From Chloroflexota bacterium (GTDB taxonomy: Bacteria; Chloroflexota; Anaerolineae; B4-G1; SLSP01), in the NCBI GenBank assembly GCA_012798275.1, contig JAAZNO010000538.1, positions 1 through 6,678 of the forward strand: a DNA stretch of 6,678 nt, given 5' to 3'. A program made the position numbers and the translations under genes. Positions 1-5,520 of this stretch are shown here, one piece after another (position 1 is the stretch's first letter; each line of letters opens with the position of its first letter). Below the pieces are notes generated by a model that was given only the letters and a program-made list of their open reading frames with translations, did no database searches and was not told the DNA's origin.

Positions 1-31
1 AATTTGTAATATGCACAACCTTAATTGCTGC

Positions 32-310
32 CTGGCTACTTGAGCTGGGCTGAACAGTTACAACTTCACAAGAAAAACTCCATTGCTGATTGCGCTATCG
101 GCTGTATAGTATTCGCGATCTGTTTTACAGGATGCGTTTCGAAGCGCGTCGTTTGGGGATGTAGCAGCCCCGGGGGCCAGGAATTTCTCATCTTATTCGT
201 GGAATTCATGTTCATTCGGGGCCATTTTTGAAGGAGACGTCAGGTGCTGGCGCACATCATCCAAGGCTGAAAATGTGCGGTAACTGTTCAACCCGGCGCC
301 AGGTAGCCAG
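32..310. repeat. dispersed repeat copy 1, bounded by imperfect inverted repeats
   Basis: The ends, 32-61 and 280-310, are inverted repeats of one another. The inner 11 bases (GTAACTGTTCA and complement) and outer 8 bases (GTAGCCAG and complement) match exactly, and about 26 of 31 positions match overall with one gap. The inside (141-277) is clearly related to 671-809 of copy 2: bases 209-228 are identical to 741-760, and blocks at 151-159 and 177-187 also match. The 14-base end GGCTGAACAGTTAC (48-61) recurs in direct orientation at 566-579. No transposase is encoded. It looks like a small non-autonomous element or a decayed intergenic repeat; target-site duplications could not be identified. 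Confidence 0.6.
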
Positions 311-341
311 ACGGCGATGGATGAACCTTTGTGGCTTGTAG

Positions 342-513
342 CTTTTGCCCCACCCCCTGTCCCCTCCCCAACGGCGCATACGCCGTTGGGGAGGGGAGAA
401 AAAATAAGGGGGCTTTGCAGGCGGGCGTAGCCCGCCTGCAAAAACCCACAAAAAAAAGTTCCCCTTCCCCCCGCGCACGCGGGGGGAAGGGGCCAGGGGA
501 TAGGGGGCAAAAG
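342..513. repeat. block of three strong hairpins inside an outer inverted repeat
   Basis: Three palindromes follow one another. Hairpin 1 (360-397) has a perfect stem of about 17 bp and a CATA loop. Hairpin 2 (414-442) has a perfect 13-bp stem with a GTA loop. Hairpin 3 (461-492) has a 14-15-bp C-run/G-run stem around GCAC. An outer inverted repeat encloses them: CTTTTGCCCC at 342-351 against GGGGCAAAAG at 504-513, and 353-365 against 495-507 with one mismatch. No T-run follows any stem on either strand, so these are not classical intrinsic terminators. G/C-rich palindromic clusters of this look are common between genes in Chloroflexota; function unknown (REP-like or miniature element). Confidence 0.85.
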
Positions 514-565
514 TTGATTCTCAATCTTCGGCAATCACCAGGAAATCTTGTGTTTTTTAGTCAGT

Positions 566-880
566 GGCTGAACAGTTACCCTGTGAGCCATGGCCCGTGA
601 GCAGAGGCTGCAACAGCTCACCGCTGCGGCTGGGGATGGAATTCTCAGCCTGACACGAGCCAACCGCGCTGAAGCGCACTGTTTGGGGACGTATCAGCCC
701 TGGGGAACCAGGAATTTCAATTTCTGATTCGTGAAATTCGTGTTCATTCGGGGCCATTTTCGAGGGAGTTAACATGTTCCTGCGGCACACTACCGCGGAT
801 GAGAATGTGAGACGTGAGTTGTGAGCCATGACTGCAACAGCTCTCGACTCACGGCTCACTGATTTCTATTTTCCGAGGAG
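566..880 (+). repeat. dispersed repeat copy 2, ending at the ribosome-binding site of the next gene
   Basis: It starts with GGCTGAACAGTTAC (566-579, identical to 48-61). Its middle (671-809) matches copy 1, and its right half (769-871) matches copy 3 at 3658-3754. Bases 847-871 match 3730-3754 at 24 of 25 positions, and 769-785 match 3658-3674 at 16 of 17. It carries an internal direct repeat: GTGAGCCATG at 583-592 and 821-830, each followed by CTGCAACAGCTC (609-620 and 832-843). Bases 821-831 and 849-859 can form a stem with 10 of 11 pairs and a 17-base loop. The repeat runs into GAGGAG (875-880), the ribosome-binding site of the lipoprotein gene at 891, so it forms most of that gene's leader. 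Confidence 0.75.
875..880 (+). promoter_or_regulatory. ribosome-binding site for the gene at 891
   Basis: GAGGAG lies 10 bases before the ATG at 891. A nearer ATG at 884 is closed after four codons by TAA in its own frame, so 891 is the start. The site sits at the very 3' end of repeat copy 2. Confidence 0.7.
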
Positions 881-890
881 TAAATGATCC

Positions 891-2039
891 ATGACTAAGC
901 GCCTTTTATTTGTCTTGTTGCTGATCGGCCTGCTGATGACCGCCGGTTGCGGCGAGAGCAGCGGCGTGCAAGAACCGACCAAGGGGGAAGTTTGGGTGTT
1001 TGTCGCCGTGCCTTTGAGCGGTTTTCAGGCCAACGGTGGGCAGACTGTGTTGGGCGGCGTGCGGCTGGCGGCGGAGCAGCTCAATCGCAGCGGCGGATTG
1101 AATGGCTACAAAGTCGTGGTCGTCCCCCTTGATGATGAATCCGATGACGAGGTGGCGGTGGCGCAGGTAGCGCAGATTCAGGAGGCGCTGAATCAGGGGA
1201 AGCGGGTGGTCGCGGTCATCGGGCATCTCAACAGCGGTCAGACCCTCGCGGCCATGGAGCTCTACCATACTTTGCCGCTTCTCGTGATTACCCCCACTGC
1301 CTCCGAGCAAAGTCTCACCGCGCGGGGCTACACCAACTTCTTCCGCGTCAATGCCAGCGACGATGTGCAGGCGGCGGTGGACGCGCGTTTCCTGACCGAG
1401 AAGCTCGGCGCCAAACGTGTCGCGGTCCTCTTCAACAACACGGAATATGGACGCGGGTTGGCGGCGGCGTTGGTGAAGGAATTAGAAGCCCGTGGAGCGC
1501 AGGCGGTGACCCGCATTGAGGTGGAAGAGGGGCAGGGCCGCTACAGCGCGGAAGTGGCGCAGGTGCAGTCCGCCGCTCCCGACGCGATTTTCTACGCGGG
1601 ATATGAGATCGAGACGCCGTACTTGCGCGCTGAGCTTGTCCGCGCGGGGGTGACAGCGCCGATGTTGGCGAGCGATGGCGCCTTCCTCGCGGCGACCATT
1701 GACGAGTCGGATGGGACGGCAGAGGGGATGTATGTGAGCGCGTTTGCGCCGAGTCCCCGCGCTGTAGGCGATCCCCAATGGTTTGAGGCGTATCAGGCGG
1801 TGGAGTATCGCAACCCCGATACGTACTCGGTGAATGGGTATGTGGCGATGCAGGTGCTGGCGGAGGGCGTGCGGCAGGCGGGTAGCCTGGAAGCGTCAGA
1901 AATCGCGGCGGCGCTGCGCCGCGCCCCCGTCAAGACGTTGTTGAATGAGCTTCGCTACAAGGAAAACGGCGACCTCACCGATCCTCAAATCTGGATCTAT
2001 CAGGTCAAGGATGGGGAATTCCAGCAGGTGGAATGGTAA
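891..2039 (+). CDS. ABC transporter substrate-binding lipoprotein, branched-chain amino acid (LivJ/LivK) type
   Basis: A 382-residue extracytoplasmic solute receptor of the Peripla_BP_6 family, which captures amino acids, short amides or similar ligands for an ABC importer. Residues 1-19 form a lipoprotein signal: KR at 3-4, a hydrophobic core, then MTAG before Cys20, the lipidated residue. A Ser/Gly-rich linker leads to the two-lobed domain from about residue 34. Family landmarks are GHLNSG (111-116) and TPTAS (134-138), typical ligand-contact segments, then NNTEYGRGL (182-190) and SDGAF (261-265) in the hinge and second lobe. The length is usual and the gene looks intact. No permease or ATPase genes follow, so partners must be elsewhere. 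Ligand cannot be read from sequence; branched-chain amino acid is the family default. No clear terminator follows the stop. Confidence 0.92.
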   Translation: MTKRLLFVLLLIGLLMTAGCGESSGVQEPTKGEVWVFVAVPLSGFQANGGQTVLGGVRLAAEQLNRSGGLNGYKVVVVPLDDESDDEVAVAQVAQIQEALNQGKRVVAVIGHLNSGQTLAAMELYHTLPLLVITPTASEQSLTARGYTNFFRVNASDDVQAAVDARFLTEKLGAKRVAVLFNNTEYGRGLAAALVKELEARGAQAVTRIEVEEGQGRYSAEVAQVQSAAPDAIFYAGYEIETPYLRAELVRAGVTAPMLASDGAFLAATIDESDGTAEGMYVSAFAPSPRAVGDPQWFEAYQAVEYRNPDTYSVNGYVAMQVLAEGVRQAGSLEASEIAAALRRAPVKTLLNELRYKENGDLTDPQIWIYQVKDGEFQQVEW

Positions 2040-2131
2040 GAGAAGCGTCTGGACGCGGACACCGCTCCGTGATGGATCCTTGGGCGCACAGTCGAGAAGC
2101 GCCGTTTCAATCCAGGCTCACACGCCCTGGT

Positions 2132-2148
2132 TTGACTCATGGTATAAT
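2132..2148 (+). promoter_or_regulatory. extended -10 promoter before the DRTGG gene
   Basis: TATAAT at 2143-2148 is preceded by TG and one base (2140-2142), the extended -10 pattern. No good -35 box sits 16-18 bases upstream (2120-2125 reads ACACGC). A TTGACT at 2132-2137 is too close to pair with this -10. Transcription would begin near 2155, giving a leader of roughly 45 bases before the ATG at 2200. It probably separates the signalling block from the lipoprotein gene. Confidence 0.6.
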
Positions 2149-2199
2149 CGGCTTGTAGTACTGGACACTTGCTTTTGCGGACGCTATCAGGGAGGCTCT

Positions 2200-2565
2200 A
2201 TGAAGGTCGCAGAGATTGTGAAAGCCATTGAGGGAGAAATTCTCACTCCGCCCGCCGTGGATGTGGACCTGGACCGCGCATTTGCCGCCGATTTGATGAG
2301 CGACATCCTCGTTTTTGCTCAACCCAAGATGCTGATGATCACTGGCTTGACCAATCCGCAGACCATTCGCACGGCAGAAATGTCCGATATGCCGGTGATT
2401 CTCTTTGTGCGCGGCAAACGTCCCTCCGAGGCTTTGGTGCGCATGGCTGAGGAGATCGGCATTGGCTTGCTCCTCTCGCCCTACACCATGTATGAGACTT
2501 GTGGCTTGTTGTATGACGCCGGGCTGCCGGGGATGGGCAAGCTGCCCATCGTGCAACAGAGCTAG
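2200..2565 (+). CDS. DRTGG-type domain protein, first copy
   Basis: A 121-residue cytoplasmic protein made almost wholly of a DRTGG-type domain, a small fold also found beside CBS domains and in phosphotransacetylase. Seen: KVAEIVKAIEGEIL at the N-terminus, AADLMSDILVF (29-39), then ITGLTNPQTIRTAEM (47-61), VILFVRGKRP (66-75) and a C-terminal CGLLYDAGL (101-109). These are the landmarks of the short stand-alone form that accompanies [FeFe]-hydrogenase clusters. The frame is open further upstream to 1945, but ATG 2200 is chosen because AGGGAGG (2189-2195) lies four bases before it, homology begins here and the promoter lies between. The stop is three bases before the next gene. The biochemical role is unknown; a ligand-binding or regulatory role is inferred. 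No Walker motif or catalytic signature is visible. Confidence 0.85.
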   Translation: MKVAEIVKAIEGEILTPPAVDVDLDRAFAADLMSDILVFAQPKMLMITGLTNPQTIRTAEMSDMPVILFVRGKRPSEALVRMAEEIGIGLLLSPYTMYETCGLLYDAGLPGMGKLPIVQQS

Positions 2566-2568
2566 CCT

Positions 2569-3558
2569 ATGACTCAGCAGTTCTCGCTCTTCGCGCGGAT
2601 GGGGAAGGACCTCCCCGCGTCTGTGTTGCAGGAGCTGATGTTTGAGCTCAGAGTCTCGCGGGTCATGACCTCTACCCCCATCACCATTTCCTCGCAGCAG
2701 CTCATGGAAGACGTCAAGACCCTCATGCGGGACCACCGTTTCTCCGGCATCCCGGTGGTGGATGATGGCGAACTGGTGGGCATCGTCAGTGTGCAGGACC
2801 TGATCCATGCTTTCGAGGAGCAGGCCCTCGACGCGCCGGTGCAGCGTTTCATGACCCCCCGTGACAGGCTCATCACCGTCATGGTGGAAGAGCCGGTCTT
2901 CGAAGCGCTTAAACGCCTGGAGCAGACAGGGGTCGGGCGGCTGCTGGTGTTGGATGCCGAGCGTCATCTCGTCGGGATGCTCACCAAGGGCGATATTGTG
3001 GCGGGCCTGTTGCATGCCCTGGAGGCCGCTTATCATCGCGAGGAGGAGCTGGAGCGCCAGCGGCACCCACGCCGCTTTTTCGAGGCGTTGGTCTCTGATG
3101 AAACCAGCCTGGTGATGCGGTATCGCGTCCGCGCCAATGATTTCGCCAGCGGCGGTAGGGCTTCGGCGCAGCTCAAGCAGGCCTTGCTGCAGATGGGGGC
3201 GGCGCCGCAGCTCGCGCGTCGCGTTGCCATCGCGACCTATGAGGCGGAGATCAACCTGATCATTCACACGCTTGATGGCGGCTACATCGTGGCTGAGATC
3301 CGGCCGGAGCGCATCATCGTCGTAGCGCACGACATGGGGCCGGGCATCGCCAATGTTGAACTGGCGCGGAAGGTGGGCTATTCCACCGCCTCGCCGCTGG
3401 CGCGGGAGATGGGCTTCGGCGCGGGGATGGGGCTGACCAACATCGAGCGCTGCACGGATGAGTTGAACATTTGGTCGGCGGTAGGGGTAGGCACGCGCGT
3501 GGAAATGATCTTCAACGTGACCGAGGACGGGGCGAGGGCCCCGGTCGAGCATTCGTAG
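2569..3558 (+). CDS. CBS-pair / GHKL ATPase fusion (anti-sigma-factor-kinase-like)
   Basis: A 329-residue soluble fusion. A short N-terminal helix is followed by two CBS domains: the first about 30-82 (VMTSTPITISS, then GIPVVDDGELVGIVSVQDL), the second about 93-150 (FMTPRDRLITV, then LLVLDAERHLVGMLTKGDI). CBS pairs usually bind adenine nucleotides. A charged helical linker (about 150-170) leads to a GHKL/HATPase_c_2 domain, as in SpoIIAB/RsbW-type kinases: N-box E225-x-E-x-N229, D-box DMGPG (255-259), and a glycine lid GFGAGMGLTN (282-291), so ATP binding looks intact. There is no histidine-kinase dimerisation region or membrane segment. No strong ribosome-binding site precedes the ATG, and the three-base gap to the previous gene suggests translational coupling. 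An ATP-dependent serine kinase or switch governed by energy charge is inferred; its target is unknown. Confidence 0.88.
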   Translation: MTQQFSLFARMGKDLPASVLQELMFELRVSRVMTSTPITISSQQLMEDVKTLMRDHRFSGIPVVDDGELVGIVSVQDLIHAFEEQALDAPVQRFMTPRDRLITVMVEEPVFEALKRLEQTGVGRLLVLDAERHLVGMLTKGDIVAGLLHALEAAYHREEELERQRHPRRFFEALVSDETSLVMRYRVRANDFASGGRASAQLKQALLQMGAAPQLARRVAIATYEAEINLIIHTLDGGYIVAEIRPERIIVVAHDMGPGIANVELARKVGYSTASPLAREMGFGAGMGLTNIERCTDELNIWSAVGVGTRVEMIFNVTEDGARAPVEHS

Positions 3559-3612
3559 CCCTGGCCCGCTCGCGCCCGAAACGTGAGAAGGTGCGAACGT
3601 GGAACGTAAATG

Positions 3613-3644
3613 ATTCGCTTATTCGCTTTTTCGCTGACTCGCCG
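3613..3644 (+). repeat. short tandem repeat, 8-base unit
   Basis: Four units of eight bases run head to tail: ATTCGCTT, ATTCGCTT, TTTCGCTG, ACTCGCCG, decaying from left to right. The equivalent position in copies 1 and 2 has a looser run of ATTCG words (196-219 and 728-752), so a variable tandem array seems to be part of this repeat family. Confidence 0.6.
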
Positions 3645-3757
3645 ATTTTCCGAGAAGTTGACATGTTCCTGCGGTACGCCATCAAAAAATAGAAATGTGA
3701 GCTGGGATCGAAGACTACGACGGCTCTCTACTCACGGCTCACTGATCTCTATTTGCT

Positions 3758-3764
3758 AAGGAGG
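3758..3764 (+). promoter_or_regulatory. ribosome-binding site for the GTG start at 3770
   Basis: AAGGAGG lies five bases before GTG 3770, an ideal spacing, and fixes the unusual GTG start of the second DRTGG gene. It sits at the 3' end of repeat copy 3. Confidence 0.8.
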
Positions 3765-3769
3765 CCCTT

Positions 3770-4099
3770 GTGATCCTTCGTGACATTGTAACGCAGTTGG
3801 ACTTACAAGTGCTGGCGGGTGAAGGAGCGCTCGATCAAGAGGTCACTGGCGGCTACATCGCCGATCTCTTGAGTTGCGTGATGGCGGGTGCGCAACCCGG
3901 CCAGCTGTGGTTCACGCTGCAGACCCATCTCAACATCGTCGCCGTCGCCTCGCTCGTGGGCGTCGCTGCCATCGTCATCACCGAGGCAGCTGCCGTTGGC
4001 CCGGAGACGATCAACCGCGCTGCCGGGGAAGGCGTGGTTTTGTTGCGGAGCGCGGAGCCGACCTTCGAGACGGTGATGAAGCTGGCGCGGCTCCTTTGA
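3770..4099 (+). CDS. DRTGG-type domain protein, second copy (distinct subtype)
   Basis: A 109-residue cytoplasmic protein starting at GTG. Family landmarks are GGYIADLLSCVMAGA (27-41), W47 in QLWFTLQTHLNIVAVASL (45-62), IVITEAA (68-74) and a C-terminal segment EGVVLLRSAEPTFE (87-100). This matches the short DRTGG-type proteins found beside PHP proteins in hydrogenase clusters, often named serine-kinase-like because of distant likeness to the N-terminal domain of HPr kinase. No kinase P-loop is present, so enzymatic activity is unlikely. It differs in sequence and length from the protein at 2200, so the pair is not a recent duplication. It lies 15 bases before the PHP gene and is probably co-translated with it. 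Function unknown; ligand sensing or scaffolding is inferred. Confidence 0.85.
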   Translation: MILRDIVTQLDLQVLAGEGALDQEVTGGYIADLLSCVMAGAQPGQLWFTLQTHLNIVAVASLVGVAAIVITEAAAVGPETINRAAGEGVVLLRSAEPTFETVMKLARLL

Positions 4100-4114
4100 G
4101 CGCGTTGGGGCGCC

Positions 4115-4858
4115 GTGAACGAGTTTCGGGCCGACCTGCATATTCATACCTGCCTCTCCGCCTGCGCCGAGGTGGAGATGATCCCCCCACTGATTGTGGA
4201 TGAGGCGCTGCGCAAGGGGCTGCACATCATCGCGGTGACCGATCACAACGCGGTAGGCAATGCCGCAGCGGTGATGGAAGCCGCAGTCGGCAGCGGGCTG
4301 TGGGTCATGCCGGGCATGGAATTGCAGTGTCAGGAAGAGGTGGACGCGCTATGCCTGTTCGATACGCTGGAGCAGGCGCAGGCCTGGGAGGCGCAAGTGC
4401 GGGCGGTGGCGTTGCCGTTTCGACACGACGCCGAACGCTTCGGCCCGCAGTACCGCGTGAACGCTGAAGGGGATTTCATCGCCGAAGACGACAGCTTCTA
4501 CCAAGGCCCCGCCCAGATTCCCCTGGAGGAAGCCGCCGCCGCCGTCCATGCGCTTGGGGGACTGTTCATCCCGGCGCACATCGAACGGCCCATGAAGGGG
4601 CTGTTGGGGGTCCTGGGACTCTGGCCTGCGCAGCTCCGCGCCGACGCGGCGGAGCTCTCTCCCAATCTGCGCCCTTCGGCGGCGCGACAACGTTTCCGCC
4701 TGCCGCCGGAGCTACCGTTGATCACCTCCTCGGACGCCCATTGGCTGGCCGTCATCGGCAGCGTGATGACAATTTTTGTGCTGGAGGGGCCGCCTTCCAT
4801 TGCCGAACTGCGCCGGGCATTGTGTGGCGAGGGAGAGCGGCGGGTAGTTGTCCCGTAA
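4115..4858 (+). CDS. PHP-domain metal-dependent phosphoesterase
   Basis: A 247-residue soluble protein of the PHP superfamily, metal-dependent phosphatases and phosphoesterases related to histidinol phosphatase and the polymerase PHP domain. Metal-site motifs in order: DLHIHTCLSAC (7-17, with H9 and H11), TDHN (42-45), GMEL (67-70, E69), IPAHIERP (152-159, H155) and SSDAH (205-209, D207 and H209). These suggest a complete multinuclear site, though D77 in EEVDALCLF lies where a histidine is common in relatives. Start GTG 4115 is chosen because the DLHIHT motif follows at the usual distance; only a weak GGGG precedes it, so coupling to the gene ending at 4099 is likely. Substrate unknown. Beside two GHKL ATPases, removing a phosphate from a protein or small molecule is plausible but unproven. 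Confidence 0.9.
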   Translation: MNEFRADLHIHTCLSACAEVEMIPPLIVDEALRKGLHIIAVTDHNAVGNAAAVMEAAVGSGLWVMPGMELQCQEEVDALCLFDTLEQAQAWEAQVRAVALPFRHDAERFGPQYRVNAEGDFIAEDDSFYQGPAQIPLEEAAAAVHALGGLFIPAHIERPMKGLLGVLGLWPAQLRADAAELSPNLRPSAARQRFRLPPELPLITSSDAHWLAVIGSVMTIFVLEGPPSIAELRRALCGEGERRVVVP

Positions 4859-4903
4859 TTTTGGCGGGGATTGCTGGCAAACAAAGCGGCGCGCAATGTC
4901 ACT

Positions 4904-4931
4904 TTGGCAGTTTGCAAAAAACACCTATAAT
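4904..4931 (+). promoter_or_regulatory. sigma70-type promoter for the structural (nuoE-like) operon
   Basis: TTGGCA (4904-4909), a 16-base spacer and a perfect TATAAT (4926-4931) make a strong housekeeping-type promoter; transcription would start near 4938. The spacer holds the palindrome TTTGCAAA (4911-4918), and GCAAAC at 4877-4882 is inverted at 4910-4915 (GTTTGC), so an operator overlapping the promoter is possible. The leader of about 75 bases contains a small stem, AGGCT (4939-4943) with AGCCT (4955-4959). This splits the cluster into a signalling block and a structural block that can be transcribed separately. Confidence 0.8.
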
Positions 4932-5013
4932 GAGGGGTAGGCTGGCAGGCCCTTAGCCTGGAATGATGTCCTGGCGCTGTACCACACCTTTCACAAACAA
5001 TCGAGGTGAGACT

Positions 5014-5520
5014 ATGAGTGTGAACCCAAACATAGACTTAGCGACAGCAGAAGAAACTTTAACCCCTGTAGAGAAAAGCGTTCTGGATGAAGTGTTGAGC
5101 GCCAATCGTGACCGCCCTGGCGCGACGATGTTGGTACTCACCCTGGTACAGGAGAAGATCGGCTATATCTCCCCACCCATGCAAGTCTACATTGCGAGGG
5201 AATTGGGCGTCCCCCTGAGCCACATCTATGGCGTGTTGACCTTCTATTCCTCCTTTCGTATGAGCCCTTTGGGGCGACACAAGATCAGCATCTGCCTGGG
5301 CACGGCGTGTTACGTGCGTGGCGGCCCCATGTTGATTGAAAAATATCAGCAGATCTTGGGCGTGAAGGTCGGTGAGACGACGGAGGACCAGCGCTTTACG
5401 CTGGAGATCTGCCGGTGCGTGGGGGCCTGCTCGCAGGCGCCGGTGGTGATGATTGATACGGATATTAACGGGCGCGTCAACCCGGCGGACGTGTCGAAGA
5501 CCTTGCGGAAATACGAGTGA
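5014..5520 (+). CDS. nuoE: NuoE-like [2Fe-2S] subunit (HydC / HndA type)
   Basis: A 168-residue thioredoxin-like [2Fe-2S] protein of the NuoE/24-kDa family, which passes electrons between a NuoF-type flavoprotein and the rest of a complex; cytoplasmic. A helical N-terminal domain (about 18-85, with LVLTLVQEKIGYI and GVLTFYSSFRMSP) is followed by the cluster domain, with ligands C94 and C99 (CLGTAC) and C135 and C139 (CVGAC). C133 is an additional cysteine two residues before the second pair. Start 5014 is chosen over the in-frame ATG 4963 because GAGGTG (5003-5008) is well placed, while 4963 has no ribosome-binding site. The stop overlaps the next start by four bases. With no complex I genes and a PHP/DRTGG neighbourhood, a bifurcating [FeFe]-hydrogenase subunit is likelier than complex I; a formate dehydrogenase partner is the alternative. 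Confidence 0.93.
   Translation: MSVNPNIDLATAEETLTPVEKSVLDEVLSANRDRPGATMLVLTLVQEKIGYISPPMQVYIARELGVPLSHIYGVLTFYSSFRMSPLGRHKISICLGTACYVRGGPMLIEKYQQILGVKVGETTEDQRFTLEICRCVGACSQAPVVMIDTDINGRVNPADVSKTLRKYE

Larger units (their letters stand above)
1..890. other. non-coding, repeat-rich intergenic region
   Basis: No convincing gene is seen on either strand in these 890 bases. Open frames here are short, overlap one another, lack good ribosome-binding sites and run through palindromes and repeats. The stretch is almost entirely explained by two copies of a dispersed repeat and a block of three strong hairpins between them, listed separately. No tRNA, rRNA or CRISPR structure was recognised. The left neighbour gene is outside the window, so whether this is an upstream region or a gap between two operons cannot be decided. 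Confidence 0.75.
3613..3764 (+). repeat. dispersed repeat copy 3 (right half), ending at the ribosome-binding site of the next gene
   Basis: This stretch matches the right half of copy 2. Bases 3658-3674 match 769-785 at 16 of 17 positions, and 3720-3754 match 837-871 at 32 of 35, with about six bases of net gap between those blocks. ATGTG at 3695-3699 matches the same word in copies 1 and 2. The 141-187 block of copy 1 is not recognisable here. As in copy 2, the similarity runs to the Shine-Dalgarno sequence, AAGGAGG at 3758-3764. The downstream genes of copies 2 and 3 are unrelated, so the similarity is not explained by gene duplication. It fills most of the 211-base gap inside the signalling block. 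Confidence 0.75.

Noticed and set aside
83..110. A promoter-like pair, TTGCTG and TATAGT with a 16-base spacer.
   Set aside because: The match is weak, there is no gene downstream for it to serve, and it lies inside a repeat element.
342..513. A CRISPR array or intrinsic terminator cluster.
   Set aside because: The three hairpins differ in sequence with no equal-length spacers, and none has a T-tract on either strand.
193..859. Two minus-strand open frames (193-534 and 557-859) that share the peptide MAPNEHEFHE.
   Set aside because: The shared peptide comes from the duplicated repeat DNA (209-228 equals 741-760). The frames run through palindromes, have no credible ribosome-binding sites and show no known domain.
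2045..2056. A small palindrome after the lipoprotein gene, considered as a terminator.
   Set aside because: The stem is only four to five bases and no T-run follows.
1945..2199. An 85-codon upstream extension of the first DRTGG gene.
   Set aside because: It overlaps the end of the lipoprotein gene, includes the -10 element at 2143-2148 and has no family similarity; ATG 2200 has a good ribosome-binding site.
2137..3552. A 471-codon open frame on the minus strand.
   Set aside because: It is antisense to the DRTGG and CBS-ATPase genes, rich in His and Arg as expected for the reverse of GC-rich coding DNA, and matches no recognisable family.
4904..4931. A Rex-type redox operator in the promoter.
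   Set aside because: The TTTGCAAA palindrome does not fit the TTGTGA/TCACAA-like half sites that I know for Rex.
4963..5013. An earlier in-frame ATG (4963) for the NuoE-like gene.
   Set aside because: There is no ribosome-binding site before it, and the 17 extra residues are not typical of the family; ATG 5014 has GAGGTG five bases upstream.
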